Below are positions 28,398 through 42,168 of a stretch of DNA of 64,000 nt, one piece after another (position 1 is the stretch's first letter; each line of letters begins with the position of its first letter). The stretch is from Pseudoxanthomonas sp. SL93 (GTDB lineage: Bacteria; Pseudomonadota; Gammaproteobacteria; Xanthomonadales; Xanthomonadaceae): NCBI RefSeq assembly GCF_026625825.1, contig NZ_CP113065.1:558001-622000 (forward strand), given 5' to 3'. The translations under genes were made by a program, and so were the position numbers. The notes below the pieces were generated by a model. The model searched no databases, was not told the origin of the DNA, and saw only the letters and a list, made by a program, of their open reading frames with translations.

Positions 28398-30148
28398 ACG
28401 AGGCATCGTCGGCCTGGCAGGTCTACAAGCGGCTGCTGGGGTTTGCCACCCCGTACCGTGGACTGCTGGCGCTGGCGGCCATCGGCATGCTGCTTGAAGC
28501 GGCTGCGGGCGGTGCGTTCGCCAAGCTGATGGAGAACGTCGTCGACGAGACGTTCATCAAGCGCGACGAAGCCAAGAGCCTGCTGCTTCCCGCCTACATC
28601 GTGGGACTGTTCGTCATCCGCGGCGTGGCCGGTTACATCACCGACATGGGCATGGGCAAGGCGGCCCGCAGCATCGCGCGCGACTTCCGCGTGAAGGTGC
28701 TCGGCAAGTACCTGCGCCTGCCGGGCCTGCGCTTCGACACCGAGCCGGTGCCGGCCATGCTGGTTCGCCTGGGCTCCGACAGCGACCAGGTCGCGCAGGC
28801 GGCGGTCGATGCGATGAAGGTGATGATCCAGCAATCGCTGCAGGTCATCGCCATGCTGGCCGTCATGCTCTACACCAGCTGGCAGGTCACCATCGCCATC
28901 CTTTTGATGGCACCGCCGTTGGCATGGATGATGGACAAGGTGGCCCGTCGCTACCGCCGCATCAGCCATCGCATCCAGGAAAGCGGTGCGCAGATGATGC
29001 AGGCGGCCGACCAGACGCTGTCCAACCAGCAGGAAGTGAAGATCTACGGCGCCCAGCAAAATGAGCTTGCGCGGTATGGCGGGCTGGCCGACACCAACCT
29101 GCGGCTGGCCATGAAGGTGGAGGCCACGCGCAGCATCTCCTCGGCGATGGTGCAGCTGATGGGCGCGGTGGGGCTGGCGCTGCTGCTGTTCTTCGCCGGG
29201 CGCGAAGCCATGGCCGGGCGACTGACGGCGGGTGGCTTCGTGTCGCTGATGGTGTCGATGATGGCGATCATTCCGGCGTTGAAGCAGCTGACCAACGTGC
29301 AGAACATGCTGCAGCGGGGCGTGGCCTCCGCCCAGCGGTTGTTCTCGGTGCTGGATGCGGACGACGAGCAGGACCACGGCCGGCTGCCGCTGGATCGCGC
29401 CAAGGGGGTGATCGAGTTCCGCGACATCACTGCGCGCTATCCCGGGCAGACGCGGCCCGCGCTGGAAGACATCAGTTTCATTGCGCGTCCCGGTACCGTC
29501 ACCGCCATCGTCGGCCGCTCCGGCAGCGGCAAGTCCACGCTGATCAAGCTGATCCCGCGCTTCTACGAAGCCGAGTCGGGCCACATCCTCCTCGACGGGC
29601 ATCCGGTGCAGGACTACGCCCTGGCCGACCTGCGCCGGCAGATCGCGCTGGTCGGGCAGCAGGTGATGCTGTTCGACGGTACGGTCGCCGCCAATGTCGC
29701 CTACGGCGAACTGCAGGGCGCCGGTGCCGAGGCGATGGAGCAGGCCGTGCGCGGCGCCAATGCGATGGAGTTCGTGCAGGAACTGCCGCAGGGCGTGCAC
29801 ACATCGATCGGCAACAAGGGCGGGCGCCTTTCCGGCGGCCAGCGCCAGCGCCTGGCCATCGCACGCGCGATGCTCAAGGATGCGCCGATCCTGATCCTCG
29901 ACGAAGCCACCGCCGCGCTCGACAACGAATCCGAACGCCTGGTTCAACAGGCACTGCAGAAGCTGATGCCCGACCGCACCACGCTGGTCATCGCGCACCG
30001 GCTGTCCACCATCGAACACGCGGACCAGGTGCTGGTACTGGACCAGGGACGGTTGGTGGAGCAGGGCACGCATGCGGAACTGCTGGCGCGCGGCGGCCTG
30101 TACGCCCACCTGCACCAGATGCAGTTCCGCGAAGGCGATACCGGGTGA
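28394..30148 (+). CDS. msbA: MsbA, lipid A flippase (ABC transporter)
   Basis: 584 aa, GTG start in a GTGA overlap with exbD. Six-TM exporter domain (residues 1-320) and an ATPase domain with Walker [10 protein letters not shown] (about 375-383), signature LSGGQRQR, Walker [12 protein letters not shown] and the H-loop AHRLST. MsbA turns core lipid A from the inner to the outer leaflet of the inner membrane. The neighbours lpxK and kdsB act in the same pathway. Confidence 0.96.
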   Translation: MNEASSAWQVYKRLLGFATPYRGLLALAAIGMLLEAAAGGAFAKLMENVVDETFIKRDEAKSLLLPAYIVGLFVIRGVAGYITDMGMGKAARSIARDFRVKVLGKYLRLPGLRFDTEPVPAMLVRLGSDSDQVAQAAVDAMKVMIQQSLQVIAMLAVMLYTSWQVTIAILLMAPPLAWMMDKVARRYRRISHRIQESGAQMMQAADQTLSNQQEVKIYGAQQNELARYGGLADTNLRLAMKVEATRSISSAMVQLMGAVGLALLLFFAGREAMAGRLTAGGFVSLMVSMMAIIPALKQLTNVQNMLQRGVASAQRLFSVLDADDEQDHGRLPLDRAKGVIEFRDITARYPGQTRPALEDISFIARPGTVTAIVGRSGSGKSTLIKLIPRFYEAESGHILLDGHPVQDYALADLRRQIALVGQQVMLFDGTVAANVAYGELQGAGAEAMEQAVRGANAMEFVQELPQGVHTSIGNKGGRLSGGQRQRLAIARAMLKDAPILILDEATAALDNESERLVQQALQKLMPDRTTLVIAHRLSTIEHADQVLVLDQGRLVEQGTHAELLARGGLYAHLHQMQFREGDTG

Positions 30149-31164
30149 GCAGGACCGCTTCGCGCACGCCCGAGTACTGGTTCAGCGATGCCGCAGTCCC
30201 GCTGCCCGCGCGTGCGCTGTCGGGTGTCTACGGTGCGCTGGTCGCATTGCGGCAGCGTTTTTACCGGTGGGGCCTGCTGCGTCCCAAGCGCGCGGAGGTG
30301 CCGGTCATCGTGGTCGGCAACATCACCGCCGGCGGCACCGGCAAGACGCCCCTGACCATCGCCCTGGTGGAGCGCCTGCGTGCGGCCGGCTACAAGCCCG
30401 GCGTCGCCAGTCGCGGCTACGGGCGTCGCGACGAGGGCACACCGCGCTGGGTGGACGCGCAGACGCCACCCGAAGAGGGCGGCGACGAACCGGTGCTGAT
30501 CGCCCGCCAGACCGGCATCCGCGTGCGCGTGGACCGCGACCGCGTGGCCGCGGCGCGTGCGCTGGCGGAAGCGGGCTGCAACGTGGTGATCTGCGATGAC
30601 GGGCTGCAGCACTACCGCCTGCATCGCGACATCGAGATCGAAGTGATCGATGGCCAGCGGCGCTACGGCAATGGCCGCTTGCTGCCGGCGGGGCCGCTGC
30701 GCGAACCCGTCGAACGGGCGGCCGGCTGCGACTTCCGCGTGGTCAACCTGCCTGCGCCCGACGCCGAGACCGGCTTCGGCGAATGGCCGATGCACCTGCA
30801 TGCCGATGTCGCGCTGCCGCTGCGTGGCGGTCGTCCGCGTGCGCTGGCGGCTTTCGCAGGGCAGCGGGTGCACGCGGTTGCCGGCATCGGCAATCCCGCG
30901 CGCTTCTTCGCCATGCTGAAGGGATTCGGGATCGCCGTGGTACCGCACGCCTACGTCGATCATCACGACTATCGCGCAGATGACTTCGAGTTCGGCAGTG
31001 AACTCCCGGTGCTGATGACCGAGAAGGACGCCGTGAAGTGCGCGGGTTTCGCCACGCCCTGGTTCTACAGCGTGCCGGTCGCGGCCCGGCTGCCCGAGGC
31101 GTTCTGGGTGGGGCTGCTGGAGAAACTCGCTACCCGCGCCGGCCCGCCACAGACGGCGCGCTAG
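30145..31164 (+). CDS. lpxK: LpxK, tetraacyldisaccharide 4'-kinase
   Basis: 339 aa, GTG start overlapping msbA by 4 bases. The N-terminal basic-hydrophobic membrane-binding helix is followed by [15 protein letters not shown], the P-loop of LpxK, and by [13 protein letters not shown] and [20 protein letters not shown], family hallmarks. It phosphorylates the lipid A precursor at the 4' position. Family length normal. Confidence 0.96.
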   Translation: MSRTASRTPEYWFSDAAVPLPARALSGVYGALVALRQRFYRWGLLRPKRAEVPVIVVGNITAGGTGKTPLTIALVERLRAAGYKPGVASRGYGRRDEGTPRWVDAQTPPEEGGDEPVLIARQTGIRVRVDRDRVAAARALAEAGCNVVICDDGLQHYRLHRDIEIEVIDGQRRYGNGRLLPAGPLREPVERAAGCDFRVVNLPAPDAETGFGEWPMHLHADVALPLRGGRPRALAAFAGQRVHAVAGIGNPARFFAMLKGFGIAVVPHAYVDHHDYRADDFEFGSELPVLMTEKDAVKCAGFATPWFYSVPVAARLPEAFWVGLLEKLATRAGPPQTAR

Positions 31165-31221
31165 CGCATCGACGACGCGCCCTCCTTGGGTTTCCACTGA
31201 ATCGCAGGCACTTCCACTGAC

Positions 31222-31983
31222 ATGACGCCCTTCATCGTCGCCATTCCCGCCCGTTACGCGGCATCCCGCCTGCCCGGCAAGCCCTTGCGTCCGCTGGGCG
31301 GTGAACCGCTGGTGGTCCACGTTGCGCGGCGGGCACTGGCCGCCGGCGCACGGGAAGTGTGGGTGGCCACCGACGACGCCCGCATCCGCGACGCCCTGCA
31401 GGGCACGGAAGTGCAGGTGGCGATGACCTCCGAGCGGCATGCGTCGGGCAGTGACCGCCTGGCCGAATGCGCCGACATCGCCGGCTGGAACGATGACACG
31501 CTGGTGGTCAACCTGCAGGGCGACGAACCGTTCGCTCCGCCTGCCGGCATCCGCATGGTGGCAGAAACCCTGGCCGCCAGCGCGGCGGACATGGCAACCC
31601 TGGCCGTGCCCATCGAGGATGCCGATACCCTGTTCGATCCGAATGCCGTCAAGCTGGTGCGTGCGGACAACGGCGATGCGCTGTATTTCAGCCGCGCGCC
31701 CATTCCCTGGCATCGCGACGCTTTCGCCCGGTCGCGTGATGCCTTGCCAGCCGGCCAATGGCTGCGGCATATCGGCATCTATGCCTACCGCGCGGGCTTC
31801 CTGCGCCGCTACGCGAAGATGCCGCCCGGCCGCCTGGAGCAGGTCGAGTCCCTGGAGCAGCTGCGCGTGCTGGAGGCGGGTTTCCGCATCGCCGTGGCGC
31901 TGACGCCGGAACCGTTCCCACCCGGCGTGGATACGCCGGAGGACCTGGCGCGGGCGGAGAGCCTGCTGAAAGGCCTGTCTTGA
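31222..31983 (+). CDS. kdsB: KdsB, CMP-Kdo synthetase
   Basis: 253 aa, ATG 31222. Opens with [20 protein letters not shown], the nucleotide-binding motif; then [19 protein letters not shown] and [12 protein letters not shown], all typical of 3-deoxy-manno-octulosonate cytidylyltransferase, which activates Kdo for the LPS inner core. Its TGA overlaps the next start codon. Confidence 0.97.
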   Translation: MTPFIVAIPARYAASRLPGKPLRPLGGEPLVVHVARRALAAGAREVWVATDDARIRDALQGTEVQVAMTSERHASGSDRLAECADIAGWNDDTLVVNLQGDEPFAPPAGIRMVAETLAASAADMATLAVPIEDADTLFDPNAVKLVRADNGDALYFSRAPIPWHRDAFARSRDALPAGQWLRHIGIYAYRAGFLRRYAKMPPGRLEQVESLEQLRVLEAGFRIAVALTPEPFPPGVDTPEDLARAESLLKGLS

Positions 31984-32444
31984 AGCTGCTGCTGGTGTGC
32001 CTGGGCAACATCTGCCGCTCGCCGATGGCCGAGGGCGCGCTGCATGCGCGCCTGCAGGCATCGCCTTTCGCGGGACGGGTGCAGGTGGATTCGGCCGGAA
32101 CCGGTGACTGGCACGTGGGCGAACCCCCGGATCGTCGCGCCATCGCCTGTGCACGTGGATTCGGCGTGGACATCGGTGCGCAGCGCGCACGGCAGCTGCA
32201 GGCGCAGGACTTCCACGATTTCGACTGGCTGTTGTGCGCCGACCGGGCCAACGTCCGTGATGCACGGCAGCGTGCGCCGGCCGGGATGGGCGATAAAGTG
32301 GTGCTGCTGCTGGACTGGTCGGGCGTGATGCCGGACGGCGAGGTCCCGGACCCCTACACCGGCGGTCCCGAGGATTTCCGGCAGGTCTGGCGACTGGTCG
32401 ATTCGGCGGCACAGGCGGTCGTCGCCCGGCTCGCCACCCGATGA
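31980..32444 (+). CDS. Low-molecular-weight protein-tyrosine phosphatase
   Basis: 154 aa, read from TTG at 31980 inside the kdsB stop (CTTGA overlap), because the family start [14 protein letters not shown] lies directly after it. The P-loop CLGNICRS holds the nucleophilic Cys and Arg; the general-acid Asp is in DPYTGG. Such enzymes often control capsule or polysaccharide kinases, which would suit an envelope operon, but no kinase is present here. Confidence 0.92.
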   Translation: MKLLLVCLGNICRSPMAEGALHARLQASPFAGRVQVDSAGTGDWHVGEPPDRRAIACARGFGVDIGAQRARQLQAQDFHDFDWLLCADRANVRDARQRAPAGMGDKVVLLLDWSGVMPDGEVPDPYTGGPEDFRQVWRLVDSAAQAVVARLATR

Positions 32445-32463
32445 GACTTGGGCATAATCAGGG

Positions 32464-33891
32464 ATGATGATGAACGCGACCCTCGCACCCGAACTTCCGC
32501 GCGCGCTGCACTGGCTCAATGCGCCGGCCACCACGCTGCACGAACAACGCGGCCGTATCGTCGCGCTGGCCTTCGTCAACGGCGCGTCGGCCTGGTGTGC
32601 CCAGCGACTGAACGACCTTGCCGTTCTGCAGGCCCGCTATGTCGGCCGGCTGCACGCGCTGGCGATCCACGTGCCCCGTTTCGACAGCGAGCGCGAACCC
32701 CAGCAGGCGCTCAAGCGTCTCCGCCGGCAGGGCAACACGCTTCCCGCCGCACACGACGCCGACTGGGTGGCCTGGCAACGCTTCGGCGTTGACGCCTGGC
32801 CGACGGTCCTGCTGATCGATGGCGAGGGCCAGCTGCGCCACCGCATCGTGGGTGCGGATGGCCTGGCGGAGCTGGAGCGCGCGGTCGCCACCCTGTGCGA
32901 CGGCCTGCATTCGCCGCCCGAAGACGACCTGCGCGGCTTTCGCGAGGCGCACCCCGAACCCCGCATGCCGCTGTCCTTTCCCACCGGCCTGGTCGCCACG
33001 CCCGACCGGCTGTTCGTGGCCGACAGCGGTCACCACCGCGTGCTGGAGTGCAACCACCAGGGGCGCGTGATCCGCCAGTTCGGCATGGGGACGGCGGATT
33101 TCGCCGATGGCGAACTCAACCATGCCGCGTTCCGCCGCCCGCACGGGCTGGCGCTGGTGCGCGAGTCGCTGTACGTCGCCGACACCGGCAACCACGCGCT
33201 GCGCAGGATCAACCTGGCGACCAGCACGGTGGACACGCTGTGCGGCAATGGCCGTGCCGGTGAACCGGTGGAAGGCATCATCACGGTCGCCCGCAACGTG
33301 CCGCTGAACCAGCCGCAGTCCGTGGTGGTGAACAACAACCAGGTCTTCATCAGCATGGCGGGCGACAACCGCATCTGGAGCTATGACCTGGGCAGCCGCG
33401 AACTGCGCCCGCGCGCCGGTTCCGGCCAGCTCGACATGCGTGACGGCAGCGGCGTGATGGCGGCGTTCGCGCAGCCGGCCGGCTTGGCCGCGGTGCACCA
33501 GACCCTCTACGTCTGCGATGCCGTGGGCTCCGCGGTGCGGTCAATGCAGCTGCGTGCCGATACCGTGCAGACGCTGGTGGGGCAGGGCACGTGGGTGTTC
33601 GGGTCCGACGACGGCCCGCGCGAGACCGCGCGGCTGCAGCATCCGCAGGCCATCGCATTGAGCCCGGACGCGCCGGTCATGTGGATCGCCGACAGCGGCA
33701 ACGGCAGCCTGCGCACCTTGCGGCTGGGGGGTGGGGAACTCACCACCGTGGCCCTGCCGCGTCGCCTGCACGGTCCGGCCGGCGTGGCCGTGGCGGCGGG
33801 CGCGGTGTGGATCGCCGAAACCGATGCCCATGACGTACTGCGTTACGATATCGCCACCGGCGCATTGAGCCACGTTCCGATCGACGAATGA
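32464..33891 (+). CDS. Thioredoxin-fold plus NHL-repeat protein
   Basis: 475 aa, ATG 32464 (a second ATG at 32470 is possible). Residues 1-150 resemble a thioredoxin fold (GRIVALAFVNGASAWCAQRL, FGVDAWPTVLLIDGEGQLRH) but keep only one Cys where CxxC would be. Residues 170-475 hold NHL-type beta-propeller repeats: LSFPTGLVATPDRLFVADSG, FRRPHGLALVRESLYVADTG, LQHPQAIALSPDAPVMWIAD. The architecture is that of NHLRC2-like proteins. No signal peptide. Its end overlaps uvrC by 4 bases. Confidence 0.8.
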   Translation: MMMNATLAPELPRALHWLNAPATTLHEQRGRIVALAFVNGASAWCAQRLNDLAVLQARYVGRLHALAIHVPRFDSEREPQQALKRLRRQGNTLPAAHDADWVAWQRFGVDAWPTVLLIDGEGQLRHRIVGADGLAELERAVATLCDGLHSPPEDDLRGFREAHPEPRMPLSFPTGLVATPDRLFVADSGHHRVLECNHQGRVIRQFGMGTADFADGELNHAAFRRPHGLALVRESLYVADTGNHALRRINLATSTVDTLCGNGRAGEPVEGIITVARNVPLNQPQSVVVNNNQVFISMAGDNRIWSYDLGSRELRPRAGSGQLDMRDGSGVMAAFAQPAGLAAVHQTLYVCDAVGSAVRSMQLRADTVQTLVGQGTWVFGSDDGPRETARLQHPQAIALSPDAPVMWIADSGNGSLRTLRLGGGELTTVALPRRLHGPAGVAVAAGAVWIAETDAHDVLRYDIATGALSHVPIDE

Positions 33892-35735
33892 GTGGTAGTC
33901 CCCAGGCGGAATTTGACGGCAAGGCCTTTTCGGCCCGCCTGAGCACGGCGCCGGGCGTGTATCGCATGTACGCCGCCGACGACAGCCTGCTGTATGTCGG
34001 CAAGGCCGGCGCCTTGCGCAAGCGCGTCACCAGCTATTTCAATGGCTCCCCCAAGTCGCCGCGCATCCTGTCGATGCTGACGCAGGTCGCGCGCATGGAC
34101 GTGACCGTCACCCGCACCGAGGCCGAAGCACTGCTGTTGGAAAACCAGCTGATCAAGTCGCTGACGCCCCGTTACAACGTGCTGCTGCGCGACGACAAGA
34201 GTTACCCCTACGTGCTGTTGACCCAGGAGCAGTGGCCGCGCATCGCGTTCCACCGCGGCCCGCGCGCGGTACCGGGGCGCTACTTCGGCCCTTACCCGGG
34301 GGTCACCGCAGTGCGGGAAACGCTCAACCTGATGCAGAAGCTGTTCAAGATCCGCAACTGCGAAGACAGCGTGTTCCGCAACCGGTCGCGGCCCTGCCTG
34401 CAGTACCAGATCGGCCGTTGCAGTGGCCCGTGCGTGGCGCTCGTGGACGAGGCCGACTATGCCGAATCGGTACGTCGCGCCACGCTGTTGCTGGATGGCC
34501 GCAGCGATGAGCTGACGCGCGAGCTGACCGATGCCATGGAGCGGGCCAGCGTGGCACTGGAGTTCGAGCAGGCGGCACGCCTGCGTGACCTGGTCGCCTC
34601 CATCCGCACGCTGCAGGCGCGCCAGTACGTGGATGGCCGCGCCGCCGATCTCGACGTGCTGGCCTGCGCGATGCAGGGCAGTCAGGCCTGCGTATTGCTG
34701 CTCGCGTTCCGCGACGGACGCAACCTGGGCACGCGGACGTTCTTCCCGAAGACCAATGGCGAGGACAGTGCGGAGGAAGTACTGGGAGCGTTCGTCTCCC
34801 AGTATTACGCCGAGCAACCCGCGCCCCAGGAAATCGTGCTGGACCGCGAAATCCCCGATGCCGAACTGATCGAGCATGCGCTGGCGGCGTCCAGCGGCCG
34901 CAAGGTCCAGTTGAAGTGGAACGTGCGCAGCGAGCGCGCGGGTTACCTGGACCTGGCGAAGCGCAATGCCGAACTGGCGCTGGTCACCGAACTGACCAGC
35001 CGTAGCGCGCAGACCGCGCGCAGCGAAGCCTTGAAGGACCTGCTGGGCCTGCCCGAGCCTGCCCGCCGCATCGAATGCTTCGACATCAGCCATACCATGG
35101 GCGAAGCAACGGTGGCGTCATGCGTGGTGTTCGATGCCAACGGCGCCGTGCGTTCCCAGTACCGCCGCTACAACATCACCGGCATCACGCCGGGTGACGA
35201 CTACGCCGCCATGCATCAGGCCATCGAGCGCCGTTTCCGGCGCGCGGTGGAGGAGGGTGGCGTGCTGCCCGACGTGCTGCTCATCGACGGCGGTGCGGGC
35301 CAGCTCGCGCAGGCAGTGGGCGCGCTGGCCGACCTGGGCGTGGACGGCGTGACCCTGGTGGGCGTGGCCAAGGGCGAGGAGCGCCGGGCGGGTCACGAAA
35401 CGCTGGTGTTGCCCGACGGCCGTGAAGTGCGCCCTGGCGCTGCGTCCCCGGCGCTGCAGCTCATCCAGCAGGTGCGCGACGAAGCCCACCGCTTCGCCAT
35501 CACCGGCCATCGGGGCAAGCGGCAGAAGGCGCGCATGACCAGCAAGCTGGAGGACATTCCCGGCATCGGTCCGCGGCGTCGCGCCAGCCTGCTGAAGCAT
35601 TTCGGCGGCCTGGCGGGCCTGAAGGCGGCCGGCGCCGACGAGATCGCGCGCGTCGAGGGCGTGAACGCCGCACTCGCCGAGCGAATCTACGCTAACCTGC
35701 ACGGGTTGCCGTCGCCACAGGCGGGAAACGAGTAA
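33888..35735 (+). CDS. uvrC: UvrC, excision nuclease subunit
   Basis: 615 aa, ATG in an ATGA overlap. GIY-YIG nuclease domain at residues 18-95 (PGVYRMYAADDSLLYVGKAG), the UVR motif near 205-240 (ALEFEQAARLRDLVASI), the RNase H-like endonuclease domain near 260-540 (ECFDISHTMGEATVASCVVF, DVLLIDGGAGQL) and a C-terminal helix-hairpin-helix (DIPGIGPRRRASLLKHFGG). Makes the two incisions in nucleotide excision repair with UvrA and UvrB. Confidence 0.97.
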   Translation: MSGSPQAEFDGKAFSARLSTAPGVYRMYAADDSLLYVGKAGALRKRVTSYFNGSPKSPRILSMLTQVARMDVTVTRTEAEALLLENQLIKSLTPRYNVLLRDDKSYPYVLLTQEQWPRIAFHRGPRAVPGRYFGPYPGVTAVRETLNLMQKLFKIRNCEDSVFRNRSRPCLQYQIGRCSGPCVALVDEADYAESVRRATLLLDGRSDELTRELTDAMERASVALEFEQAARLRDLVASIRTLQARQYVDGRAADLDVLACAMQGSQACVLLLAFRDGRNLGTRTFFPKTNGEDSAEEVLGAFVSQYYAEQPAPQEIVLDREIPDAELIEHALAASSGRKVQLKWNVRSERAGYLDLAKRNAELALVTELTSRSAQTARSEALKDLLGLPEPARRIECFDISHTMGEATVASCVVFDANGAVRSQYRRYNITGITPGDDYAAMHQAIERRFRRAVEEGGVLPDVLLIDGGAGQLAQAVGALADLGVDGVTLVGVAKGEERRAGHETLVLPDGREVRPGAASPALQLIQQVRDEAHRFAITGHRGKRQKARMTSKLEDIPGIGPRRRASLLKHFGGLAGLKAAGADEIARVEGVNAALAERIYANLHGLPSPQAGNE

Positions 35736-35742
35736 ACGCGTA

Positions 35743-36456
<714 letters not shown>

Positions 36457-36483
36457 GATTTCGTCCTGCAAAGGACGGTACCC

Positions 36484-36510
36484 AAAACCCCGTTCGCGGG
36501 GTTTTGTGTT
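36484..36510 (+). terminator. Rho-independent terminator after tRNA-Gly
   Basis: AAAACCCCG-TTCG-CGGGGTTTT, a perfect 9-bp stem with a TTCG loop followed by TGTGTTG. Confidence 0.85.
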
Positions 36511-36563
36511 GTAAGGCGCTTGAAAAGGCGTCGTGATTGCGCCAGTCTGGCGCAGTCGCCACC

Positions 36564-36637
36564 GGCCTGGTGGCAGAGTGGTTATGCAGCGGACTGCAAA
36601 TCCGCGTACGCCGGTTCAATTCCGACCCAGGCCTCCA
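36564..36637 (+). tRNA. tRNA-Cys (GCA)
   Basis: 74 nt with CCA. Acceptor GGCCTGG/CCAGGCC, anticodon GCA in GGACTGCAAATCC, T-loop GGTTCAATTCC. Confidence 0.98.
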
Positions 36638-36655
36638 TACACGTTGATTCCGATG

Positions 36656-36687
36656 ACGCCTGGCCCACGCCGGGCGTTTTCGTTTTT
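36656..36687 (+). terminator. Rho-independent terminator after tRNA-Cys
   Basis: ACGCCTGGC-CCAC-GCCGGGCGT (9-bp stem with one G-T pair) followed by TTTCGTTTTT. Confidence 0.8.
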
Positions 36688-36753
36688 GTCCGTGTGTGCA
36701 GTGACCTGGCCACGGCTTTCCATTCAGCCGGCAGTGAGGCAGGCTATCCGCAT

Positions 36754-36840
36754 GCCCGGATGGCGAAATTGGTAGACGCATCGGACTTAAAATCCGCCGG
36801 CCGCAAGGCCATGCCGGTTCGATTCCGGCTCCGGGCACCA
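36754..36840 (+). tRNA. tRNA-Leu (TAA)
   Basis: 87 nt with CCA and a long variable arm (CGGCCGCAAGGCCA). Acceptor GCCCGGA/TCCGGGC, anticodon TAA in GGACTTAAAATCC. Confidence 0.98.
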
Positions 36841-36856
36841 CCAGGCGAGGGACGCG

Positions 36857-38479
36857 ATGAGCCGCTATCTGGCGTATGGACTGTGCATCGCGCTGGCACT
36901 GTTGTCGCTGGCGCTTTCCTTCACATGGCCGGCCTGGGGGTGGGGCGCCGTGGCGTTCGGTCTGCTGGCCGTGATCGGAACCTGGGACGTGCTGCAGTCG
37001 CGCAGCACCCTGCGCCGCAACTATCCGGTGCTGGCGCATTTCCGCTACGGACTGGAATCGGTGGGCCCCGAGATCCGCCAGTACTTCATCGAAGGCGATA
37101 CGGTGGAAGTGCCTTTCTCGCGCCAGCAGCGTTCACTGGTGTACCAGCGGGCCAAGGGTGTGATGGACGTGGTGCCGTTCGGCAGCCAGCAGGACGTGTA
37201 CAGCGTCGACTACGAGTGGATCAACCACTCGATGGCGCCCACGCACGTCGACTCCCATGATTTCCGCGTGGTGATCGGCGCGAACACGGCGCAGCCTTAC
37301 TCGGCCAGCGTGTTCAATATCTCGGCGATGAGCTTCGGCGCGCTCTCCGCCAATGCCGTGCGCGCGCTGAACGAAGGCGCGCGACGCGGCGGCTTCTACC
37401 ACGACACCGGCGAGGGTTCGATCTCGCCGTATCACCGCGAGAACGGGGGCGACCTGGTCTGGGAGATCGGTTCGGGCTATTTCGGGTGCCGTGACGAGCG
37501 GGGGGCGTTCAGCGAGGAACGCTTCGTCGAAAACGCACGCTCCCCGCAGGTGAAGATGATCGAGCTGAAGCTGTCGCAGGGCGCCAAGCCCGGCCATGGC
37601 GGCGTGCTGCCGGCGGCCAAGGTCAGTGCGGAGATCTCCGCCACGCGCGGCGTGCCGATGGGCCACGACTGCGTTTCGCCGGCCAGGCACTCCGCGTTCT
37701 CCACGCCGGTGGAATTGCTGCAGTTCATCGCGCGCCTGCGCGATCTCTCCGGCGGCAAGCCGACGGGCTTCAAGCTGGCCATCGGCCATCCCTGGGAGTG
37801 GTTCGCCATCGCCAAGGCGATGCAGGAAACCGGCCTGCTGCCGGATTTCATCGTCGTCGACGGGGCGGAGGGCGGCACCGGTGCGGCGCCGTCGGAGTTC
37901 ATCGACCATGTGGGCGTGCCGATGCATGAAGCGCTGCTGCTGGTGCACAACACGCTGGTCGGACTGAACCTGCGCGACCGCATCCGCATCGGCGCGGCGG
38001 GCAAGATCATCAGCGCCTTCGACATCGCCCGGATCATGGCGATGGGCGCGGACTGGTGCAACGCTGCGCGGGGTTTCATGTTCGCGCTGGGCTGCATCCA
38101 GTCGCAGAGTTGCCATAACGACCGTTGCCCGACCGGCGTGGCCACGCAGGATCCGCGTCGCTGGAAACACCTCGACGTGCCCGACAAGTCGGTGCGCGTG
38201 CAGCAGTTCCACGACAACACGCTGAAGGCGCTGCGCGACATGCTGTGTGCTGCCGGGCTGGAGCATCCGCAACAGCTGGGGCCGGAACACATCCTGCGCC
38301 GCGTGTCGCCGATCGAAGTGCGTTCGCTGGCCTCGCTCTACCGCTTCGTGGAGCCCGGCGAGCTGCTTGACCGCGTGCCCGCGCATGCGGTCTTCCGCGA
38401 CTTCTGGCCGGATGCCCGCAGCGACAGTTTCGCCGCGCCGCGCCGCGTCAGCGCGCTGTGCGATGCCAAGGACCGCTGA
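36857..38479 (+). CDS. FMN-binding glutamate-synthase-like membrane protein
   Basis: 540 aa, ATG 36857, 16 bases after tRNA-Leu. Two N-terminal TM segments (residues 4-45), then the glutamate synthase central barrel: NISAMSFGALSANAVRAL, HDTGEGSISPYHRENGGDL, VVDGAEGGTGAAPSEF and GAAGKIISAFDIARIMAMGA, ending with the cysteine motif CHNDRCPTGVATQDP of the Fe-S site. It lacks the amidotransferase domain of GltB, so it is a stand-alone FMN protein; the substrate is not known. Confidence 0.88.
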   Translation: MSRYLAYGLCIALALLSLALSFTWPAWGWGAVAFGLLAVIGTWDVLQSRSTLRRNYPVLAHFRYGLESVGPEIRQYFIEGDTVEVPFSRQQRSLVYQRAKGVMDVVPFGSQQDVYSVDYEWINHSMAPTHVDSHDFRVVIGANTAQPYSASVFNISAMSFGALSANAVRALNEGARRGGFYHDTGEGSISPYHRENGGDLVWEIGSGYFGCRDERGAFSEERFVENARSPQVKMIELKLSQGAKPGHGGVLPAAKVSAEISATRGVPMGHDCVSPARHSAFSTPVELLQFIARLRDLSGGKPTGFKLAIGHPWEWFAIAKAMQETGLLPDFIVVDGAEGGTGAAPSEFIDHVGVPMHEALLLVHNTLVGLNLRDRIRIGAAGKIISAFDIARIMAMGADWCNAARGFMFALGCIQSQSCHNDRCPTGVATQDPRRWKHLDVPDKSVRVQQFHDNTLKALRDMLCAAGLEHPQQLGPEHILRRVSPIEVRSLASLYRFVEPGELLDRVPAHAVFRDFWPDARSDSFAAPRRVSALCDAKDR

Positions 38480-38486
38480 GGCGTCG

Positions 38487-38846
38487 TCAAACGGGCGGCA
38501 GCAGGTCCAGTACCCGCTCCGGCGGACGGCCGATCACCGCGCGCCCGGCGTGAACGAAGAGGGGGCGCTCCAGCAGCCGCGGGTGGGTGGCCAGGGCCTG
38601 GATCAGGGTCTCTTCGTCGAGTGACATGTCGGCCAGTCCGAGCGCGGCATAGTCCTCTTCTCCGGTCCGGATCAGTGAGCGTGCGGGCACGCCGAGCAGG
38701 GCCAGCAGCGACCGGATTTCGTCGGCCGACGGCGGCTGTTCCAGGTAGGGGATGATGCGGGGCTCGATGCCGCGCGCCTGCAGCAGTTGCAGCGCGTTGC
38801 GTGACTTGGAACAGCGGGGGTTGTGGTACAGGCGGGTGTCTTCCAT
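38487..38846 (-). CDS. ArsC-family arsenate reductase (glutaredoxin type)
   Basis: 119 aa, ATG 38844-38846. NPRCSKSRNALQLL with catalytic Cys12, then IIPYLEQPPSADEIRSLLAL and RPLFVHAGRAVIGRPPERVL, the pattern of ArsC/YfgD-type enzymes that reduce arsenate with glutathione. No ars regulator or pump is nearby, so arsenic resistance is not certain. Confidence 0.88.
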   Translation of the reverse strand: MEDTRLYHNPRCSKSRNALQLLQARGIEPRIIPYLEQPPSADEIRSLLALLGVPARSLIRTGEEDYAALGLADMSLDEETLIQALATHPRLLERPLFVHAGRAVIGRPPERVLDLLPPV

Positions 38847-38933
38847 GCGGGCATTCTAGGGCGGGGAGGCACCACCTCCGGGAACGTTGACCGTGGGCGT
38901 GGTCCGCGATTACCATACGCGCCCCGATCATCC

Positions 38934-39008
38934 GGGCGGTTAGCTCAGCGGTAGAGCACTGCTTTCACACGGCAGGGGTCACAAGTTCGAAACTTGTACC
39001 GCCCACCA
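38934..39008 (+). tRNA. tRNA-Val (CAC)
   Basis: 75 nt with CCA. Acceptor GGGCGGT/ACCGCCC, D-arm TAGCTCAGCGGTAGAGCA, anticodon loop TTCACAC (anticodon CAC), T-arm AAGTTCGAAACTT. Confidence 0.97.
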
Positions 39009-39017
39009 GTTCCAGCA

Positions 39018-39046
39018 AAAAGCCCGGCCCTGCCGGGCTTTCTTGT
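39018..39046 (+). terminator. Rho-independent terminator after tRNA-Val
   Basis: AGCCCGGC-CCT-GCCGGGCT with TTCTTGTTTTC behind. The rest of the gap to gyrA (39047-39309) holds no gene; a TAGACT near 39197 could be the gyrA -10 box, but no convincing -35 is seen. Confidence 0.85.
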
Positions 39047-39309
39047 TTTCCGGCGACGGCGGACGGCATGTGCCGGGGGGGGCAGTCTGACGCCCCGCTG
39101 CGGCCGTCCCGGCAACCTGCAGCGACCCACGCGCCCAGTCGGCGATAAGTGGTTGTTTCAGGGGTGGAAAACAGGGCGGAAAGTGGGCGTCTGTGGTAGA
39201 CTCCGGACGTTGCAGAACCCGCCTGAAACCCCGTCTGCCCGTGCCTTGCCGGCATAGTCCCGGCAGCCGGGTTTCGGCTCGAAAAACCTGAAAGAACCAC
39301 GGAACCCGA

Positions 39310-42003
<2,694 letters not shown>

Positions 42004-42023
42004 GCCGGCGGCGTCACGACAGG

Positions 42024-42050
42024 AACCCCGGCCATGCCGGGGTTTCTCTT
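42024..42050 (+). terminator. Rho-independent terminator of gyrA
   Basis: AACCCCGGC-CAT-GCCGGGGTT followed by TCTCTTTTCC. Confidence 0.88.
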
Positions 42051-42168
42051 TTCCGGGGTGGCGCTTGCCATCGGCGGTGGGGCGCATGCCGGCGCCACGT
42101 AAACGTGACCCCAAACCTGCCGCGGGTGCGTTCTATACTGCCGACACGACCAGGGCAGGGACCGGCAC

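Noticed and set aside
28184..30115. Minus-strand frames of several hundred codons opposite msbA, lpxK, gyrA, yfhM and dcp
   Set aside because: GC-rich shadow frames of recognised genes, with no family resemblance.
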